A stretch of 64,000 nucleotides of DNA from Streptomyces sp. NBC_00335 (GTDB taxonomy: Bacteria > Actinomycetota > Actinomycetes > Streptomycetales > Streptomycetaceae), in NCBI RefSeq assembly GCF_036127095.1, contig NZ_CP108006.1, forward strand, positions 2,542,001 to 2,606,000, in the 5' to 3' direction. Shown in pieces: positions 20,111 to 30,044 of the stretch. The position numbers and the translations under genes are program-made. Every line of letters begins with the position of its first letter. The stretch's first letter is position 1. Below the pieces are notes generated by a model. The model had not been told where the DNA came from, did not search any database, and was given only the letters and a program-made list of their open reading frames with translations.

Positions 20111-21067
20111 TCACGGACCGGCGGCCTCGCGGTACGCCCTCTCGATCGCGGTGCGGGCGGCGGCTGCCGTGGCGACCCGAACGGCGGGTGCGAAGCCCCG
20201 GCCGACGGGGACGTGCGGGAGCCGGGCGACCAGCGCGGCCCGCGCGTCGCTGCGCGGCCCGGCCCACCGCTCCAGCGCCAGGTCCCGTACCTCGACGAGC
20301 GCGGCCGCCCGGTCCGACGCGGGCGGGTCGAAGCGCCCGCCGCAGGCCGCGCGGTGCTCGGACCAGCGGTCCTCCCAGAACTCCACGGTCCAGCCGGGCC
20401 ATCGGCCGCCGACCGTACGGGCCCGGTCCCGGGCCGTGTTGAGCCACCAGCCGACCCGCCGCCGCTCCGGGTCGACGTGGATCCCGGCATCGGCCCACGA
20501 CCGGTGGCTCCCGTGGTCCGGGGCGTCCCGGAGCCGTTCGAGCAGGGCGGGCCCCTCCTCGACGGGGTGGTCGTCGATGTCTGCGAGGAGGTGGCAGCGG
20601 CCGGGCCCGGGGCCGATGGTGACCACCGCCACGAGCGGGTCCGGGTCGGACAGTTCCTCGCCGTCCACCTCCAGCGCCGGGCCGGGGTACACGTCGCGGG
20701 ACTCCTCCCGTGGGTCGAGGCCCAGGTGGGCACGCAGGCCGGCCTGCCCGTCGTGGAGCCACCGCACCTCCCAGCCGGGCCACGCGCACCGCAGCAGCTC
20801 CAGGGTGGCGGCCCGGGTGCGCGAGGAGGCGGCGGGCCCTTCCCAGGCGAAGAGCAGCAGGAGCCGCCGGGACGGGTCGGCGAGGACGCCCGCCTCGACC
20901 ATGCCGTCGTCGTACCAGCCGTCCTGGGGTGCGTGGTCACGGAGGAAGGGCAGGGCCACGTCCGGGCCGGCCAGCAGGTCGAGGTCCAGGCCGATCGCTC
21001 CGAAGGACGAGTGGTGACGGGTCGGCCCGGCGGGGCCGGCGATCACGAAGACGGCCCGGTTGCCCAC
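20111..21067 (-). CDS. Uncharacterised streptomycete protein
   Basis: A protein of about 318 residues from a GTG at 21067, starting VGNRAVFVIAGPAG. It is rich in Trp, Arg and Gly (CAWPGWEVRWLHDG, GRWPGWTVEFWEDRWSEH) and holds two similar W-P-G-W segments, which suggests an internal duplication. I recognise no catalytic motif, signal peptide or membrane helix. The start lies 2 bases past the stop of the DUF1330 gene, so they are probably cotranscribed. Function is not assigned. Confidence 0.7.
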   Translation of the reverse strand: MGNRAVFVIAGPAGPTRHHSSFGAIGLDLDLLAGPDVALPFLRDHAPQDGWYDDGMVEAGVLADPSRRLLLLFAWEGPAASSRTRAATLELLRCAWPGWEVRWLHDGQAGLRAHLGLDPREESRDVYPGPALEVDGEELSDPDPLVAVVTIGPGPGRCHLLADIDDHPVEEGPALLERLRDAPDHGSHRSWADAGIHVDPERRRVGWWLNTARDRARTVGGRWPGWTVEFWEDRWSEHRAACGGRFDPPASDRAAALVEVRDLALERWAGPRSDARAALVARLPHVPVGRGFAPAVRVATAAAARTAIERAYREAAGP

Positions 21068-21069
21068 GG

Positions 21070-21414
21070 TCAGAGCCCGGCGGCTTCGCGGAGGCGGTCG
21101 GCCGTCTTCGAGGCGTCGTAGTCCGCCGGGACCCCGTCGACGAGGATGATGTCGCCCGCGATGTGGTCGGCGCGCAGCGGGATCAGGGCCTGGTAGGGGG
21201 CGGACGCGTACCAGGCGCGGGCCCGCTCCAGGTCCGGGAAGGCGATCACGACGATCGTGCCGGGCCAAGTGCCCTCCACGACCTCGACCTCCTTGCCGTG
21301 GACGAGGAAGCGGCCTTCGAAGGGGTCCATGGTGGCCTGGATCTCCTCGATGTAGCGCAGGACGTCCTCGTGCATGGTCTCGGGGCGTATGTGGGCGATG
21401 GCGTAGGCGGTCAT
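21070..21414 (-). CDS. DUF1330 domain protein
   Basis: A 114-residue ferredoxin-like (dimeric alpha/beta barrel) protein. The family pattern is clear: AYAIAHIRPETMHEDVLRYI, GRFLVHGKEVEVVEG and WPGTIVVIAFPDLERARAWY followed by YQALIPLRADHIAGDIILVDG. The biochemical role of the family is not established. It overlaps no neighbour but sits 2 bases before the next gene on the same strand. Confidence 0.9.
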   Translation of the reverse strand: MTAYAIAHIRPETMHEDVLRYIEEIQATMDPFEGRFLVHGKEVEVVEGTWPGTIVVIAFPDLERARAWYASAPYQALIPLRADHIAGDIILVDGVPADYDASKTADRLREAAGL

Positions 21415-21530
21415 CTCGGGCCTCTTCTTCCCTGCGGATCGGCTTGTCGGTCCGATCCTGCCTTCCGGTTGCCCCCAAGGCGATTACCTGGCAGGTCATC
21501 GGTCAGTGGCATTGACGACCTGAGCCTGCG

Positions 21531-22511
21531 TCAGTGGTGCGCAGGAGCAGCCGAATTCGGCTGGAAGGTGCGCCGGTAGGCGATCGGGGAGATGCCGAGT
21601 GCGGAACGCATGTGCTGGCGCAGCGAGTTCGCGGAGCCGAAGCCGGAGCGGTGGGCGACCAGGTCGACGGGGAGATCGCTGGTCTCCAGCAACTGGCGTG
21701 CCACTTCCAGGCGTTGACCGGTGAGCCACTGCACCGGGGTCATGCCGACCTCGTCGCGGAAGCGGCGGGTGAAGGTGCGCAGGCTCATCCGGGCGTGGGC
21801 GGCCAGCTCGGCCAGGGCGATCGGCTCCCCGAGGCGCTCCAGGGCCCAGGCCCGGGTGGCCGTGGTGGTGGCGACGGTGGGTTCGGGGACGGGCCGGTCG
21901 ATGTACTGCGCCTGGCCGCCGTCCCGCCACGGCGGTACGACGCACAGCCGCGCGGCGCGGTTGGCCACGGCCGTGCCGTGGTCCTGGCGGATCATGTAGA
22001 GGCAGAGGTCCACGCCGGCGGCGACCCCGGCGGAGGTCAGGATGTCCCCGTCGTCGACGAAGAGCACGTCCTCGTCGAGCTTGACGCGCGGGAAGGCCCG
22101 CTGGAAGGCGGGCGCCTTGATCCAGTGCGTGGTGGCGGGCCGGCCGTCGAGCAGGCCGGCGGCGGCGAGCACGTAGGTGCCGGTGCAGATCGACACCAGC
22201 CGGGTGCCGGGGCGGATCGCGGCGAGGGCGTCGGCGAGCGGCCGGGGCAGGGGTACGCCCTGCTCCAGCGCCATCATGACGTTGGTCGGCGGGATGATCA
22301 CCGTGTCGGCGGCCGCGAGGGCCTCGGGCCCCGCCGAGACCCCGACCGTGAAGCCCGCGTCGCTGGTCACGGGCTGCCCGTCGACGGTGCAGACGGTCAC
22401 CTCGTAGAGCGGCTTCCCGGAGTCGTCGACGGCGTTGCCGAACACCCGGGACGGCATCCCGAGCTCGAACGGAGGGACGCCTTCGAGGGCGAGTACGGCG
22501 ATCCTGTGCAT
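21531..22511 (-). CDS. GlxA-type transcriptional regulator (DJ-1/PfpI plus AraC HTH)
   Basis: A 326-residue protein. Residues 1-190 are a DJ-1/PfpI-like domain with the nucleophile-elbow-like segment LVSICTGTYVLAAAGLLDG. Residues 215-320 are an AraC/XylS DNA-binding domain with two helix-turn-helix units (LAELAAHARMSLRTFTRRF and VAHRSGFGSANSLRQHM). It is divergent from the oxidoreductase gene, with 115 bases between starts, and is the natural candidate to regulate it. Confidence 0.93.
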   Translation of the reverse strand: MHRIAVLALEGVPPFELGMPSRVFGNAVDDSGKPLYEVTVCTVDGQPVTSDAGFTVGVSAGPEALAAADTVIIPPTNVMMALEQGVPLPRPLADALAAIRPGTRLVSICTGTYVLAAAGLLDGRPATTHWIKAPAFQRAFPRVKLDEDVLFVDDGDILTSAGVAAGVDLCLYMIRQDHGTAVANRAARLCVVPPWRDGGQAQYIDRPVPEPTVATTTATRAWALERLGEPIALAELAAHARMSLRTFTRRFRDEVGMTPVQWLTGQRLEVARQLLETSDLPVDLVAHRSGFGSANSLRQHMRSALGISPIAYRRTFQPNSAAPAHH

Positions 22512-22626
22512 GGCCAGATCCTGTCACAGGGTGGCCGTACGGCCAACACCATGGCCTCGCTCCGGGAACGAAGCTGGTCCGGCAGCAACAGCGGACACAC
22601 GTCCGGACACACTTGAGGAGAAACAC

Positions 22627-23550
22627 ATGCGCGCCATCGTCGTCAGCCAGTGGGGCGGACCCGAGGTACTGACCGAGACCGAGCTGGACCGGCCGGAGCC
22701 GGGCATGGGCGAGATCCTGGTACGGGTCCACGCGGCCGGGGTGAACCCGGTGGACTGGAAGACCCGGGCCAGCGGCGCCCTCATCCCCTGGGGCCCGGTC
22801 CCGGCCGTCGGCTGGGACGTGTCCGGCACGGTCGAGGCCGTCGGACCCGGGGTGACCGTCTTCCAGCCGGGCGACGAGGTCTTCGGCATGCCGCGCTTCC
22901 CGCACCAGGCGGGCGCCTACGCCGAGTACGTGACGGCCACGGCCCGGCACTTCGCCCGCAAGCCCGAGACGCTCGACCACGTCGAGGCGGCGGCCCTGCC
23001 GCTGGCGGCGCTCACGGCGTGGCAGGCGCTGAACGACACCGCCGGCGTGCGGCCGGGCCAGCGGGTCCTGGTGCACGCGGCGGCGGGCGGCGTGGGGCAC
23101 TTCGCCGTCCAGATCGCCAAGGCGCTCGGCGCGTACGTGATCGGCACCGCCAGCGCCGCCAAGCACGAGGCGCTCCGCTCGCTCGGGGCCGACGAGCTGG
23201 TCGACTACCGGACCACCGCTTTCGAAGACGTGGTCTCGGACGTGGACGTGGTGATCGACGCCATCGGCGGCGACTACGGGGCGCGCTCCCTGAAGGTGCT
23301 GCGCCCGGGCGGGCACCTGATCACCCTGAACGGCCCGGACGACGTACCGGCCGACGCCGAGGGCTTCCGGACCGGCTGGACCCTCGTCGAGCCGGACCTG
23401 GCGGGCCTGAAGGCCATCGCCGCGCTCGTGGCGCAGGGCGAGCTCCGCCCGCTCATCGACACCGTCCTGCCCCTGTCGGAGGCCGCGAAGGCGCACGAGA
23501 TCGGCGAGCGGGGCCGGACCACCGGCAAGATCGTCCTGACGGTGGTCTGA
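22627..23550 (+). CDS. NADP-dependent MDR oxidoreductase (quinone reductase type)
   Basis: A 307-residue medium-chain reductase without zinc ligands. MRAIVVSQWGGPEVL opens a GroES-like domain (VHAAGVNPVDWKTR), followed by the Rossmann fold VLVHAAAGGVGHFAVQIAK and a C-terminal GKIVLTVV. This is the zeta-crystallin/quinone reductase group, which reduces quinones or enones with NADPH. The ATG at 22627 has GAGGAG six bases upstream. Induction by the divergent GlxA-like regulator is likely. Confidence 0.93.
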   Translation: MRAIVVSQWGGPEVLTETELDRPEPGMGEILVRVHAAGVNPVDWKTRASGALIPWGPVPAVGWDVSGTVEAVGPGVTVFQPGDEVFGMPRFPHQAGAYAEYVTATARHFARKPETLDHVEAAALPLAALTAWQALNDTAGVRPGQRVLVHAAAGGVGHFAVQIAKALGAYVIGTASAAKHEALRSLGADELVDYRTTAFEDVVSDVDVVIDAIGGDYGARSLKVLRPGGHLITLNGPDDVPADAEGFRTGWTLVEPDLAGLKAIAALVAQGELRPLIDTVLPLSEAAKAHEIGERGRTTGKIVLTVV

Positions 23551-23563
23551 CCGGGCGGCCCGA

Positions 23564-24715
23564 CTAGGCCGTCGCGGTCGCGGTCGCGGACGCCGTGGCC
23601 CGGGTGGTCGCGGAGATCGTGGCGGAGCCGACCACGCGGGTGCCGTCGTAGAGGACGATCGCCTGGCCCGGGGCCACGCCGCGGACGGGCTCGGAGAAGC
23701 GGACGCGCAGTTCGCCCTCCACCAGCTCGGCGAAGACCTCGGTCTCGCCGCCGTGGGCGCGCAGCTGCGCGGTGTACGTGCCCGGGGCCGCCGCGGTGGA
23801 GCCGCACCAGCGGGGGCGGATCGCGGTGAGGGCGGTGACGTCGAGGGCCTCGACGGGGCCGACGGTGACGGTGTTGTTCACCGGGGAGATGTCGAGGACG
23901 TAGCGCGGCTTGCCGTCGGGGGCCGGGTGGCCGATCCGCAGGCCCTTGCGCTGGCCGATGGTGAACCCGAAGGCGCCCTCGTGGGTGCCGACCTTCTCAC
24001 CGGTGGCCTCGTCGACGATGTCGCCCTCGGCCTTGCCGAGGCGGCCGGCGAGGAAGCCCTGGGTGTCGCCGTCGGCGATGAAGCAGATGTCGTGACTGTC
24101 GGGCTTCTTCGCGACGGCCAGCCCCCGCTCCTCGGCCTCGGCGCGGATCTCTTCCTTGGTGGTGAGGGTGTCGCCGAGGGGGAAGAGGGCGTGGGCGAGC
24201 TGCTTCTCGTCGAGCACGCCGAGGACGTAGGACTGGTCCTTGGCCATGTCGGAGGCGCGGTGCAGCTCGCGCGTGCCGTCCTCGTTCAGGACGACGGTGG
24301 CGTAGTGGCCGGTGCAGACGGCGTCGAAGCCGAGGGCGAGGGCCTTGTCGAGCAGCGCGGCGAACTTGATCTTCTCGTTGCAGCGCAGGCAGGGGTTCGG
24401 GGTGCGCCCGGCCTCGTACTCGGCGATGAAGTCCTCGACGACGTCCTCGCGGAACCGCTCGGCGAGGTCCCAGACGTAGAACGGGATGCCGATCACGTCG
24501 GCGGCGCGGCGGGCGTCGCGGGAGTCCTCGATCGTGCAGCAGCCGCGGGCTCCGGTCCGGAAGGACTGCGGGTTCGCGGACAGGGCGAGGTGGACGCCGG
24601 TCACGTCGTGCCCGGCTTCGACCGCGCGGGCGGCGGCGACGGCGGAGTCCACACCGCCGGACATGGCGGCCAGGACGCGGAGGGGGCGGGGGACGCTCGG
24701 CAGGTTCTCAGTCAT
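23564..24715 (-). CDS. mnmA: tRNA 2-thiouridine(34) synthase MnmA
   Basis: Thiolates U34 of Lys, Glu and Gln tRNAs. 383 residues. The PP-loop [16 protein letters not shown] is at the N-terminus. The two catalytic Cys are in [13 protein letters not shown] and [20 protein letters not shown] and the C-terminal barrel follow. The last 20 residues are a low-complexity Ala/Thr tail ([19 protein letters not shown]) beyond the usual end. Sulfur should come from a cysteine desulfurase, and one lies 771 bp away on the same strand. Confidence 0.97.
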   Translation of the reverse strand: MTENLPSVPRPLRVLAAMSGGVDSAVAAARAVEAGHDVTGVHLALSANPQSFRTGARGCCTIEDSRDARRAADVIGIPFYVWDLAERFREDVVEDFIAEYEAGRTPNPCLRCNEKIKFAALLDKALALGFDAVCTGHYATVVLNEDGTRELHRASDMAKDQSYVLGVLDEKQLAHALFPLGDTLTTKEEIRAEAEERGLAVAKKPDSHDICFIADGDTQGFLAGRLGKAEGDIVDEATGEKVGTHEGAFGFTIGQRKGLRIGHPAPDGKPRYVLDISPVNNTVTVGPVEALDVTALTAIRPRWCGSTAAAPGTYTAQLRAHGGETEVFAELVEGELRVRFSEPVRGVAPGQAIVLYDGTRVVGSATISATTRATASATATATA

Positions 24716-24785
24716 AGCACCGTCCAGGGTACGGGGGAACCGAGCGGGGTCACAGCGCGTTCTCGGTGACAGGGGGTGGATCACC

Positions 24786-25463
24786 ATGGGGAGCAAGAGC
24801 GACAAGGGCGGTACGGGCAACAAGGGACGGCCCGGGCGGACCCGCAGGGCGGTGCTGTTCGGCGGGCTCGGGGTGCTGACGGCCGCGGCGGTCGCCGGGC
24901 GCGATGAGATCGGGCGGGCCTGGTGGCTGGTGCCGGGGGTCTCCAAGCCGAGGAAGGAGGGCGAGCTGGACCACGCGGGGGCTTCCTGGACGGCGGCCTC
25001 TCCGGCGAACTGGCGGCTGGCGGACCGGCCCGCGGACTACCGGGTGGACCGGATCGTGGTCCATGTCACGCAGGGCGGCTTCAAGTCCTCGGTGGACGCC
25101 TTCAGGAATCCCTTCCACCGGGCGTCGGCGCACTACATAGTCGGCCAGGACGGCCACATCGAGCAGATGGTGCGCGAGCTCGACGTCGCCTTCCACTCGG
25201 GCAACCGCTCCATGAACGAGCGCAGCATCGGCATCGAGCACGTCGGGTTCGTGGACCGGCGAGAGGACTTCACGGACGCGATGTACGGGGCCTCGGCGAG
25301 GCTCGCCGCCGACGTCTGCAAGCGGTACGGGATACCCGCCGACCGCAAACACTTCCTCGGCCACTCCGAGGTGCCGGGAGCCGACCACACGGACCCCGGC
25401 CGCCACTGGGACTGGGGCCGCTACCTCCGCATGGTCAACGAGGCCGGCGCGGCGGCGGCGTAG
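24786..25463 (+). CDS. Exported N-acetylmuramoyl-L-alanine amidase (amidase_2)
   Basis: A 225-residue secreted peptidoglycan amidase. The N-terminus has a twin-arginine-like signal ([20 protein letters not shown]). The amidase_2/PGRP domain holds the zinc ligands and catalytic residues: [52 protein letters not shown] and [18 protein letters not shown]. It cuts the bond between MurNAc and L-Ala. It is transcribed against mnmA and the cysteine desulfurase on either side. The ATG at 24786 is preceded by AGGGGGTGG. Confidence 0.93.
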   Translation: MGSKSDKGGTGNKGRPGRTRRAVLFGGLGVLTAAAVAGRDEIGRAWWLVPGVSKPRKEGELDHAGASWTAASPANWRLADRPADYRVDRIVVHVTQGGFKSSVDAFRNPFHRASAHYIVGQDGHIEQMVRELDVAFHSGNRSMNERSIGIEHVGFVDRREDFTDAMYGASARLAADVCKRYGIPADRKHFLGHSEVPGADHTDPGRHWDWGRYLRMVNEAGAAAA

Positions 25464-25486
25464 GCCCTTCCTTCCCGGTCACGGCA

Positions 25487-26650
25487 CTAGCTGAGCCCCG
25501 CCGTGCGGGCGCGGGACACGGCCGGGCCGATGGCCGCGGCGACCGCGTCCACGTCGGCTTGCGTGGAGGTGTGGCCGAGGGAGAAGCGCAGGGTCCCCCG
25601 GGCCAGGCGCGGGTCGGTGCCGGTGGCCAGCAGCACGTGGCTGGGCTGGGCCACGCCGGCCGTGCAGGCGGAACCGGTGGAGCACTCGATGCCCTGGGCG
25701 TCGAGCAGGAGCAGCAGGGAGTCCCCCTCGCAGCCGGGGAAGCTGAAGTGGGCGTTGGCGGGGAGCCGGCCGTCGGGGTCTCCGCCCAGGACCGCGTCGG
25801 GGACCTCGCGGAGCACGGCGGCGACGAGCCGGTCGCGCAGGGCGCCGATCTCGGTGGCGAACTGTTCGCGCCGCTCGGCGGCGAGGACCGCGGCCACCGC
25901 GAAGGCGGCGATGGCCGGGACGTCGAGGGTGCCGGAGCGGACGTGCCGCTCCTGGCCCCCGCCGTGCAGGACGGGTACGGGGCTCTGGTCGCGGCCGAGC
26001 AGCAGCGCGCCGATCCCGTACGGTCCGCCGACCTTGTGGCCGCTCACGGTCATGGCGGCGAGTCCGCTGTCGCCGAAGCGGACGTCGAGCTGGCCGAAGG
26101 CCTGGACGGCGTCGGAGTGCAGCGGGACGCCGAACTCGCGCGCGATGGCGGCCAGTTCGGCGATCGGCATCACGGTGCCGATCTCGTTGTTGGCCCACAT
26201 GACGGTGGCGAGGGCGAGGTCCTCGGGGTTGCGCTCGATCGCCTCGCGGAAGGCGTCGGGGTGCACGCGCCCGTAGCGGTCCACGGGCAGGTACTCGACC
26301 TGCGCCCCCTCGTGCTCGGCGAGCCAGTGCACGGCGTCGAGGACGGCGTGGTGCTCGACGGGGCTGGCGAGGACGCGGGTCCGGGCGGGGTCGGCGTCGC
26401 GGCGGGCCCAGTAGAGCCCCTTGACGGCGAGGTTGTCGGCCTCCGTGCCGCCGGCGGTGAAGACCACCTCGCTCGGACGGGCCCCGAGGGCGTCGGCGAG
26501 GGCCTCGCGGGCCTCCTCGACGGTGCGGCGGGCGCGGCGGCCGGCGGCGTGCAGGGAGGACGCGTTGCCCGTGACGGCGAACTGCGCGGTCATCGCCGCA
26601 GCGGCCTCCGGCAGCATCGGGGTGGTGGCGGCGTGGTCGAGGTAGGCCAT
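25487..26650 (-). CDS. Cysteine desulfurase (IscS/NifS type)
   Basis: A 387-residue PLP enzyme that takes sulfur from cysteine and leaves alanine. [11 protein letters not shown] is the standard start. The PLP Lys is in [14 protein letters not shown] (K206), the PLP His and Asp are in VEHHAVL and HSDAVQAFG, and the persulfide Cys is in [11 protein letters not shown]. In this genome neighbourhood it probably feeds MnmA. It is the first of a split pair with mnmA. Confidence 0.95.
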   Translation of the reverse strand: MAYLDHAATTPMLPEAAAAMTAQFAVTGNASSLHAAGRRARRTVEEAREALADALGARPSEVVFTAGGTEADNLAVKGLYWARRDADPARTRVLASPVEHHAVLDAVHWLAEHEGAQVEYLPVDRYGRVHPDAFREAIERNPEDLALATVMWANNEIGTVMPIAELAAIAREFGVPLHSDAVQAFGQLDVRFGDSGLAAMTVSGHKVGGPYGIGALLLGRDQSPVPVLHGGGQERHVRSGTLDVPAIAAFAVAAVLAAERREQFATEIGALRDRLVAAVLREVPDAVLGGDPDGRLPANAHFSFPGCEGDSLLLLLDAQGIECSTGSACTAGVAQPSHVLLATGTDPRLARGTLRFSLGHTSTQADVDAVAAAIGPAVSRARTAGLS

Positions 26651-27010
26651 GATCCCCCGATTCTACGAGTCCCCCGCACCCGGGTTCCCCAGCCGGTCCC
26701 TTCCACCCCCCTGACGGACCCCCGGCCTCCGCGGCGACCCGTCGCTCGGGGCGGGCGAAGTCCCCTACCCGCCCTTCCACCGTTCCCAGGGCTCCGCCCT
26801 GACCCGTCGGGCCCCGGGCTGCGCCCGAGCCCCTGGGGCTCCGCCCCGGACCCCGCGCCTCAAACGCCGGCGAGGCTGGATCTTCCAGCCCGTCCGGCGC
26901 TTGAGGACCGGGTCCGGGCAGCGCCCGGGGAACGGGCGAAGGGCGGGTAGGGGAACTCCGCCCCCGCAGAGCCGAACCACCCGCACCCGCGTGGCGGTGC
27001 GCGCTCCGCG
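26651..27010. other. Intergenic region with dispersed palindrome
   Basis: 360 bases between the cysteine desulfurase start and the thioesterase stop, both on the minus strand. Most of it is the repeat listed at 26768-26954. The desulfurase promoter should lie within 26655-26760. No gene is seen. Confidence 0.6.
26768..26954. repeat. Nested palindromic intergenic repeat, copy 2
   Basis: Same family as 12798-12979: outer arms ctacccgcccttccaccg and complement, inner arms cctcaaacgccggcgaggct and agcccgtccggcgcttgagg. Small differences (gcttgagg for gtttgagg) show it is an independent diverged copy. Confidence 0.85.
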
Positions 27011-27877
27011 TCAGGAAGGGGCGACCACGCGGGGAGCGCTCGCCAGCTGACGGGACTGGGCCACCAGTCGGTCCTCCGAGTCCCAGACCTCCGCGTCCTC
27101 CTCCAGGAAGCCACCCGCGAGGTTCCGCGTGGTGATCGACACCCGGAGCGGACCGGGCGCGGGCCGGTGGCGGATGTGGGTGGTGAGTTCCACCGTCGGG
27201 GTCCAGCCGAGCAGGCCGAGGTCGAAGGAGGTCGGCGGGAGCGCGTCCACCGCGAGCAGCAGGGAGAACGGGTCCGCTTCGCGGCCGTCCGCGAGCTCGA
27301 ACCAGGCGCGCATCTCGCCCTTGCCCGAGGGCTGTCCGATGGCCCAGCCGGCGGTCGCCGGGTCCAGGCGCAGCCGGAGCCGGTCCACGATCGCCGAGCT
27401 GCCGGGGATGGGGGCCGGGCCGGCCTCGGGGCCGAGGCAGTCCTCGTAGGCCGGGATGACGGGCGGCAGGGCCGTGGTGTGGACGGAGTCCGGGAGCGCC
27501 GCGAGGTCCCCGTAGGAGGCCAGGACGCGGATCCGCTCGATCTCGGCGCCGCTCTCGTCGAACTGGAACAGGGAGGCCTGCCCGGTGGAGAGCGTGCGGC
27601 CGACCCGTACGACCTCGGTGCGGATCACGGCGGGGCCGGGGACCGACGAGGTCAGGTAGTGCGCGGAGACCGTGAAGGGGTCCGGGTGCGGCAGGGCCGC
27701 CGACAGGGCGCGGCCGACGAGGGCCAGGAGGTAGCCGCCGTTGACGGCGGTGATGATCGTCCACCCGGCGGAGAGGTCCGCGTCGTACACCCCGGGCTCG
27801 CCCGCGCGGGCGGTGACGGTGGTGTCGCGGTCGAACTCGCTGTCGCCGATGGACGCCTTGGCAGCTGCGTGTGACAT
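27011..27877 (-). CDS. Acyl-CoA thioesterase family protein (double hotdog)
   Basis: A 288-residue protein with two hotdog repeats, as in TesB-like enzymes that hydrolyse acyl-CoA. The first repeat holds AGWTIITAVNGGYLLALVGRAL and PFTVSAHYLTSSVPGPAVIR; the second holds GEMRAWFELADGREADPFSLLLAVDALPP (each quoted here only as landmarks, about residues 38-85 and 188-225). An Asp-Ser/Thr-Gln triad was not mapped. A GTG at 27892 with a better ribosome site would add five residues. Substrate unknown. Confidence 0.82.
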   Translation of the reverse strand: MSHAAAKASIGDSEFDRDTTVTARAGEPGVYDADLSAGWTIITAVNGGYLLALVGRALSAALPHPDPFTVSAHYLTSSVPGPAVIRTEVVRVGRTLSTGQASLFQFDESGAEIERIRVLASYGDLAALPDSVHTTALPPVIPAYEDCLGPEAGPAPIPGSSAIVDRLRLRLDPATAGWAIGQPSGKGEMRAWFELADGREADPFSLLLAVDALPPTSFDLGLLGWTPTVELTTHIRHRPAPGPLRVSITTRNLAGGFLEEDAEVWDSEDRLVAQSRQLASAPRVVAPS

Positions 27878-27954
27878 GGAACGACCGTACACCCGAGCCC
27901 TACTAAGCGGTAGCTTTCCTTGGTGTGGCGGCCGCTACGGCGCACCGGTCGGGG

Positions 27955-28611
27955 CTACGGCTCCTCCGACACCGACGAGCGGCGGTTCCACGCGAGGGGC
28001 GCGCGCCAGTGGTAGCGGATGGCCAGCAGCCGCAGCACGAAGGTGGTGACGATCGCCAGGCCCGTGGTGATGGCGTTCAGGTTGTCGAAGCTGATGAAGA
28101 GCGCCACCATCGAGGCGCCGATGACGGCCGGCACGGCGTACATCTCGCGGTCGCGCAGCAGCGAGGGCACCTCGTTGACGAGGACGTCGCGCAGCACGCC
28201 CCCGCCGACGGCGGTCGCCAGGCCCAGCGCGGCGGACGCGGTGAGGCCCAGGCCGTACTCGTACGCCTTGGTCGTACCCGTCACGCAGAACAGCCCGAGG
28301 CCGGCCGCGTCGAAGACGTTGATAGCGCGGTTGATGCGCTGGACCTCGGGGTGCAGGAAGAAGACGAGCGCGGCGGCGACCAGCGGTGTGACGAAGAACC
28401 CGAGGTCGCCGAAGGCCGCGGCGGGGGTGGCGCCGATGACGATGTCGCGGAACAGGCCGCCGCCGAGGGCGGTGACGAGCGCGAGGACGACGATGCCGAA
28501 GACGTCGAAGTTCTTGCGTACGGCGAGCAGGGCGCCGGCCGTGGCGAAGACGAAGATGCCCATGAGGTCCAAGGTGTGCTGGACTCCGGGCGGGAAGAGA
28601 TCGTGGATCAC
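27955..28611 (-). CDS. Trimeric intracellular cation channel family protein (UPF0126)
   Basis: A 218-residue membrane protein with about seven helices in two inverted-type repeats. Each repeat carries a Gly-rich motif followed by Arg-Asp: TALGGGLFRDIVIG and TAVGGGVLRDVLVN. These are the hallmarks of bacterial TRIC channels, which form trimeric K+-permeable pores. The GTG at 28611 gives the family's usual start. No partner is visible. Confidence 0.9.
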   Translation of the reverse strand: MIHDLFPPGVQHTLDLMGIFVFATAGALLAVRKNFDVFGIVVLALVTALGGGLFRDIVIGATPAAAFGDLGFFVTPLVAAALVFFLHPEVQRINRAINVFDAAGLGLFCVTGTTKAYEYGLGLTASAALGLATAVGGGVLRDVLVNEVPSLLRDREMYAVPAVIGASMVALFISFDNLNAITTGLAIVTTFVLRLLAIRYHWRAPLAWNRRSSVSEEP

Positions 28612-28743
28612 GGGAACATTCTGCCGGTCGCCCGGCGGCGGGCCGGAACGGGTGGGGCGCGGCCCCGGTTCCCCGAGGGGGCGGGCCCCACCAGGTCGGG
28701 ACCGCACCCCGTGCGGCTGCGGGCCGTGGGCCTGGTGCGGCGC

Positions 28744-28800
28744 CGCCGTCAGGGGCTCCGCCCCCGAACCCCCGCGCCTCAAACGCCGGCGGGGCTGATT
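28744..28800. repeat. Dispersed intergenic repeat, partial copy 3
   Basis: Half of the palindrome found at 12798 and 26768: ggggctccgccccc... followed by gcgcctcaaacgccggcg. The opposite half is missing, and shorter ggcggggctgatttt words follow twice. Confidence 0.7.
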
Positions 28801-28890
28801 TTGCGGGGCGGCGCCGTGAACAGTCGGCCCGCACGGGCCTCATGAGCCCCGCGGCGCCGTGCGCGGGCGGGGCTGATTTTGCCCGGCGGT

Positions 28891-28919
28891 GCCGGCGGGG
28901 CTGGTTCTGCCCCGCCGGC
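28891..28919 (-). terminator. Terminator of the oligopeptide ABC operon
   Basis: Perfect 11-bp stem gccggcggggc / gccccgccggc with loop tggttct, seven bases past the stop codon of the last ABC gene. Confidence 0.8.
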
Positions 28920-28925
28920 GTTCCG

Positions 28926-30044
28926 TCAGTCCGTCGGCTTCGCCACCGCGTCCGCCGCGCCCGGCAGGGCCGGGTCGCCCGGGGCCTGGTCGGGGGCGTT
29001 CTCCGGGTGGTGGCAGGCCACCTGGTGGCCGGTCTTCAGCGCGATGAGCGGGGGCTCCTGCGTCGTGCAGACCTGGGTCGCCTTCCAGCACCGGGTGTGG
29101 AAGCGGCAGCCGGAGGGAGGGGAGATCGGCGAGGGGACGTCGCCCTTGAGCAGGATGCGGCCGCTCTTGGCTCCGCGCCGGCGCGGGTCCGGCACCGGGA
29201 CGGCCGACATCAGGGCCGTGGTGTACGGGTGCATGGGCGCCGTGTAGAGGGACTTGTTGTCCGCGAGCTCGACGATCTTGCCGAGGTACATGACCGCGAT
29301 CCGGTCCGAGACGTGCCGGATGACCGACAGGTCGTGCGCGATGATCACGTACGTGAGGCCGAGCTCCTGCTGGAGGTCGTCCAGCAGGTTGACCACCTGG
29401 GCCTGGATGGAGACGTCCAGGGCGGAGACCGGCTCGTCGGCCACCACCAGCTTCGGCTTCAGGGCCAGTGCGCGGGCGATGCCGATGCGCTGGCGCTGGC
29501 CGCCGGAGAACTCGTGCGGGTAGCGGTTGTAGTGCTCCGGGTTGAGGCCCACCAGGGAAAGGAGGCGCTGGACCTCCGCCTTGAGGCCGCCCTCGGGCTC
29601 GACGCCCTGGAGCTTGAACGGGGCGCTGACGATGGTGCCCACCGTGTGCCGCGGGTTCAGCGAGCCGTAGGGGTCCTGGAAGATCATCTGCACGTCGCGG
29701 CGCATCGGGCGCATGCCGGACACGCTCAGGTGCGTGATGTCCTTGCCCTCGAACTCGACCTTTCCGCCGGTCGGTTCGAGCAGCCGGGTGATCAGTCGGC
29801 CCATGGTCGACTTGCCGCAGCCGGACTCGCCGACGATGCCGAGGGTCTCACCGGGGTAGACCTCGAAGTCGATCCCGTCGACGGCCTTCACGGCCCCGAC
29901 CTGGCGGCGCAGCAGTCCCTTGGAGATGGGGAAGTGCTTGACCAGGCCGGTCACCCTGAGCAGCGGCTCCGGGGAGGCCACCGCCTGGGCCGGGACGACG
30001 GCCGTCTCGTTCTTGCTGTTGTCGGGCGCAGTCATGTCGGTCAC
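28926..30044 (-). CDS. Oligopeptide/dipeptide ABC transporter ATPase (OppF type)
   Basis: A 372-residue ATP-binding subunit. Walker A is [10 protein letters not shown]-loop [13 protein letters not shown], signature [16 protein letters not shown], Walker [13 protein letters not shown], and the switch His in IIAHDLSVI. The C-terminal oligopeptide-transporter domain has the usual Cys cluster ([16 protein letters not shown]). The GTG at 30044 overlaps the OppD-type stop (GTGA). It powers uptake by the permeases encoded upstream. Confidence 0.95.
   Translation of the reverse strand: MTDMTAPDNSKNETAVVPAQAVASPEPLLRVTGLVKHFPISKGLLRRQVGAVKAVDGIDFEVYPGETLGIVGESGCGKSTMGRLITRLLEPTGGKVEFEGKDITHLSVSGMRPMRRDVQMIFQDPYGSLNPRHTVGTIVSAPFKLQGVEPEGGLKAEVQRLLSLVGLNPEHYNRYPHEFSGGQRQRIGIARALALKPKLVVADEPVSALDVSIQAQVVNLLDDLQQELGLTYVIIAHDLSVIRHVSDRIAVMYLGKIVELADNKSLYTAPMHPYTTALMSAVPVPDPRRRGAKSGRILLKGDVPSPISPPSGCRFHTRCWKATQVCTTQEPPLIALKTGHQVACHHPENAPDQAPGDPALPGAADAVAKPTD

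Larger units (their letters stand above)
28612..28925. other. Intergenic region with repeat copy 3 and oppF-side terminator
   Basis: 314 bases. It contains a partial copy of the dispersed repeat (gcgcctcaaacgccggcggg near 28764-28795) and several cggcggggctg words, ending in the terminator hairpin at 28891-28919. The promoter of the TRIC-type gene should be at 28615-28740. No gene seen. Confidence 0.6.
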
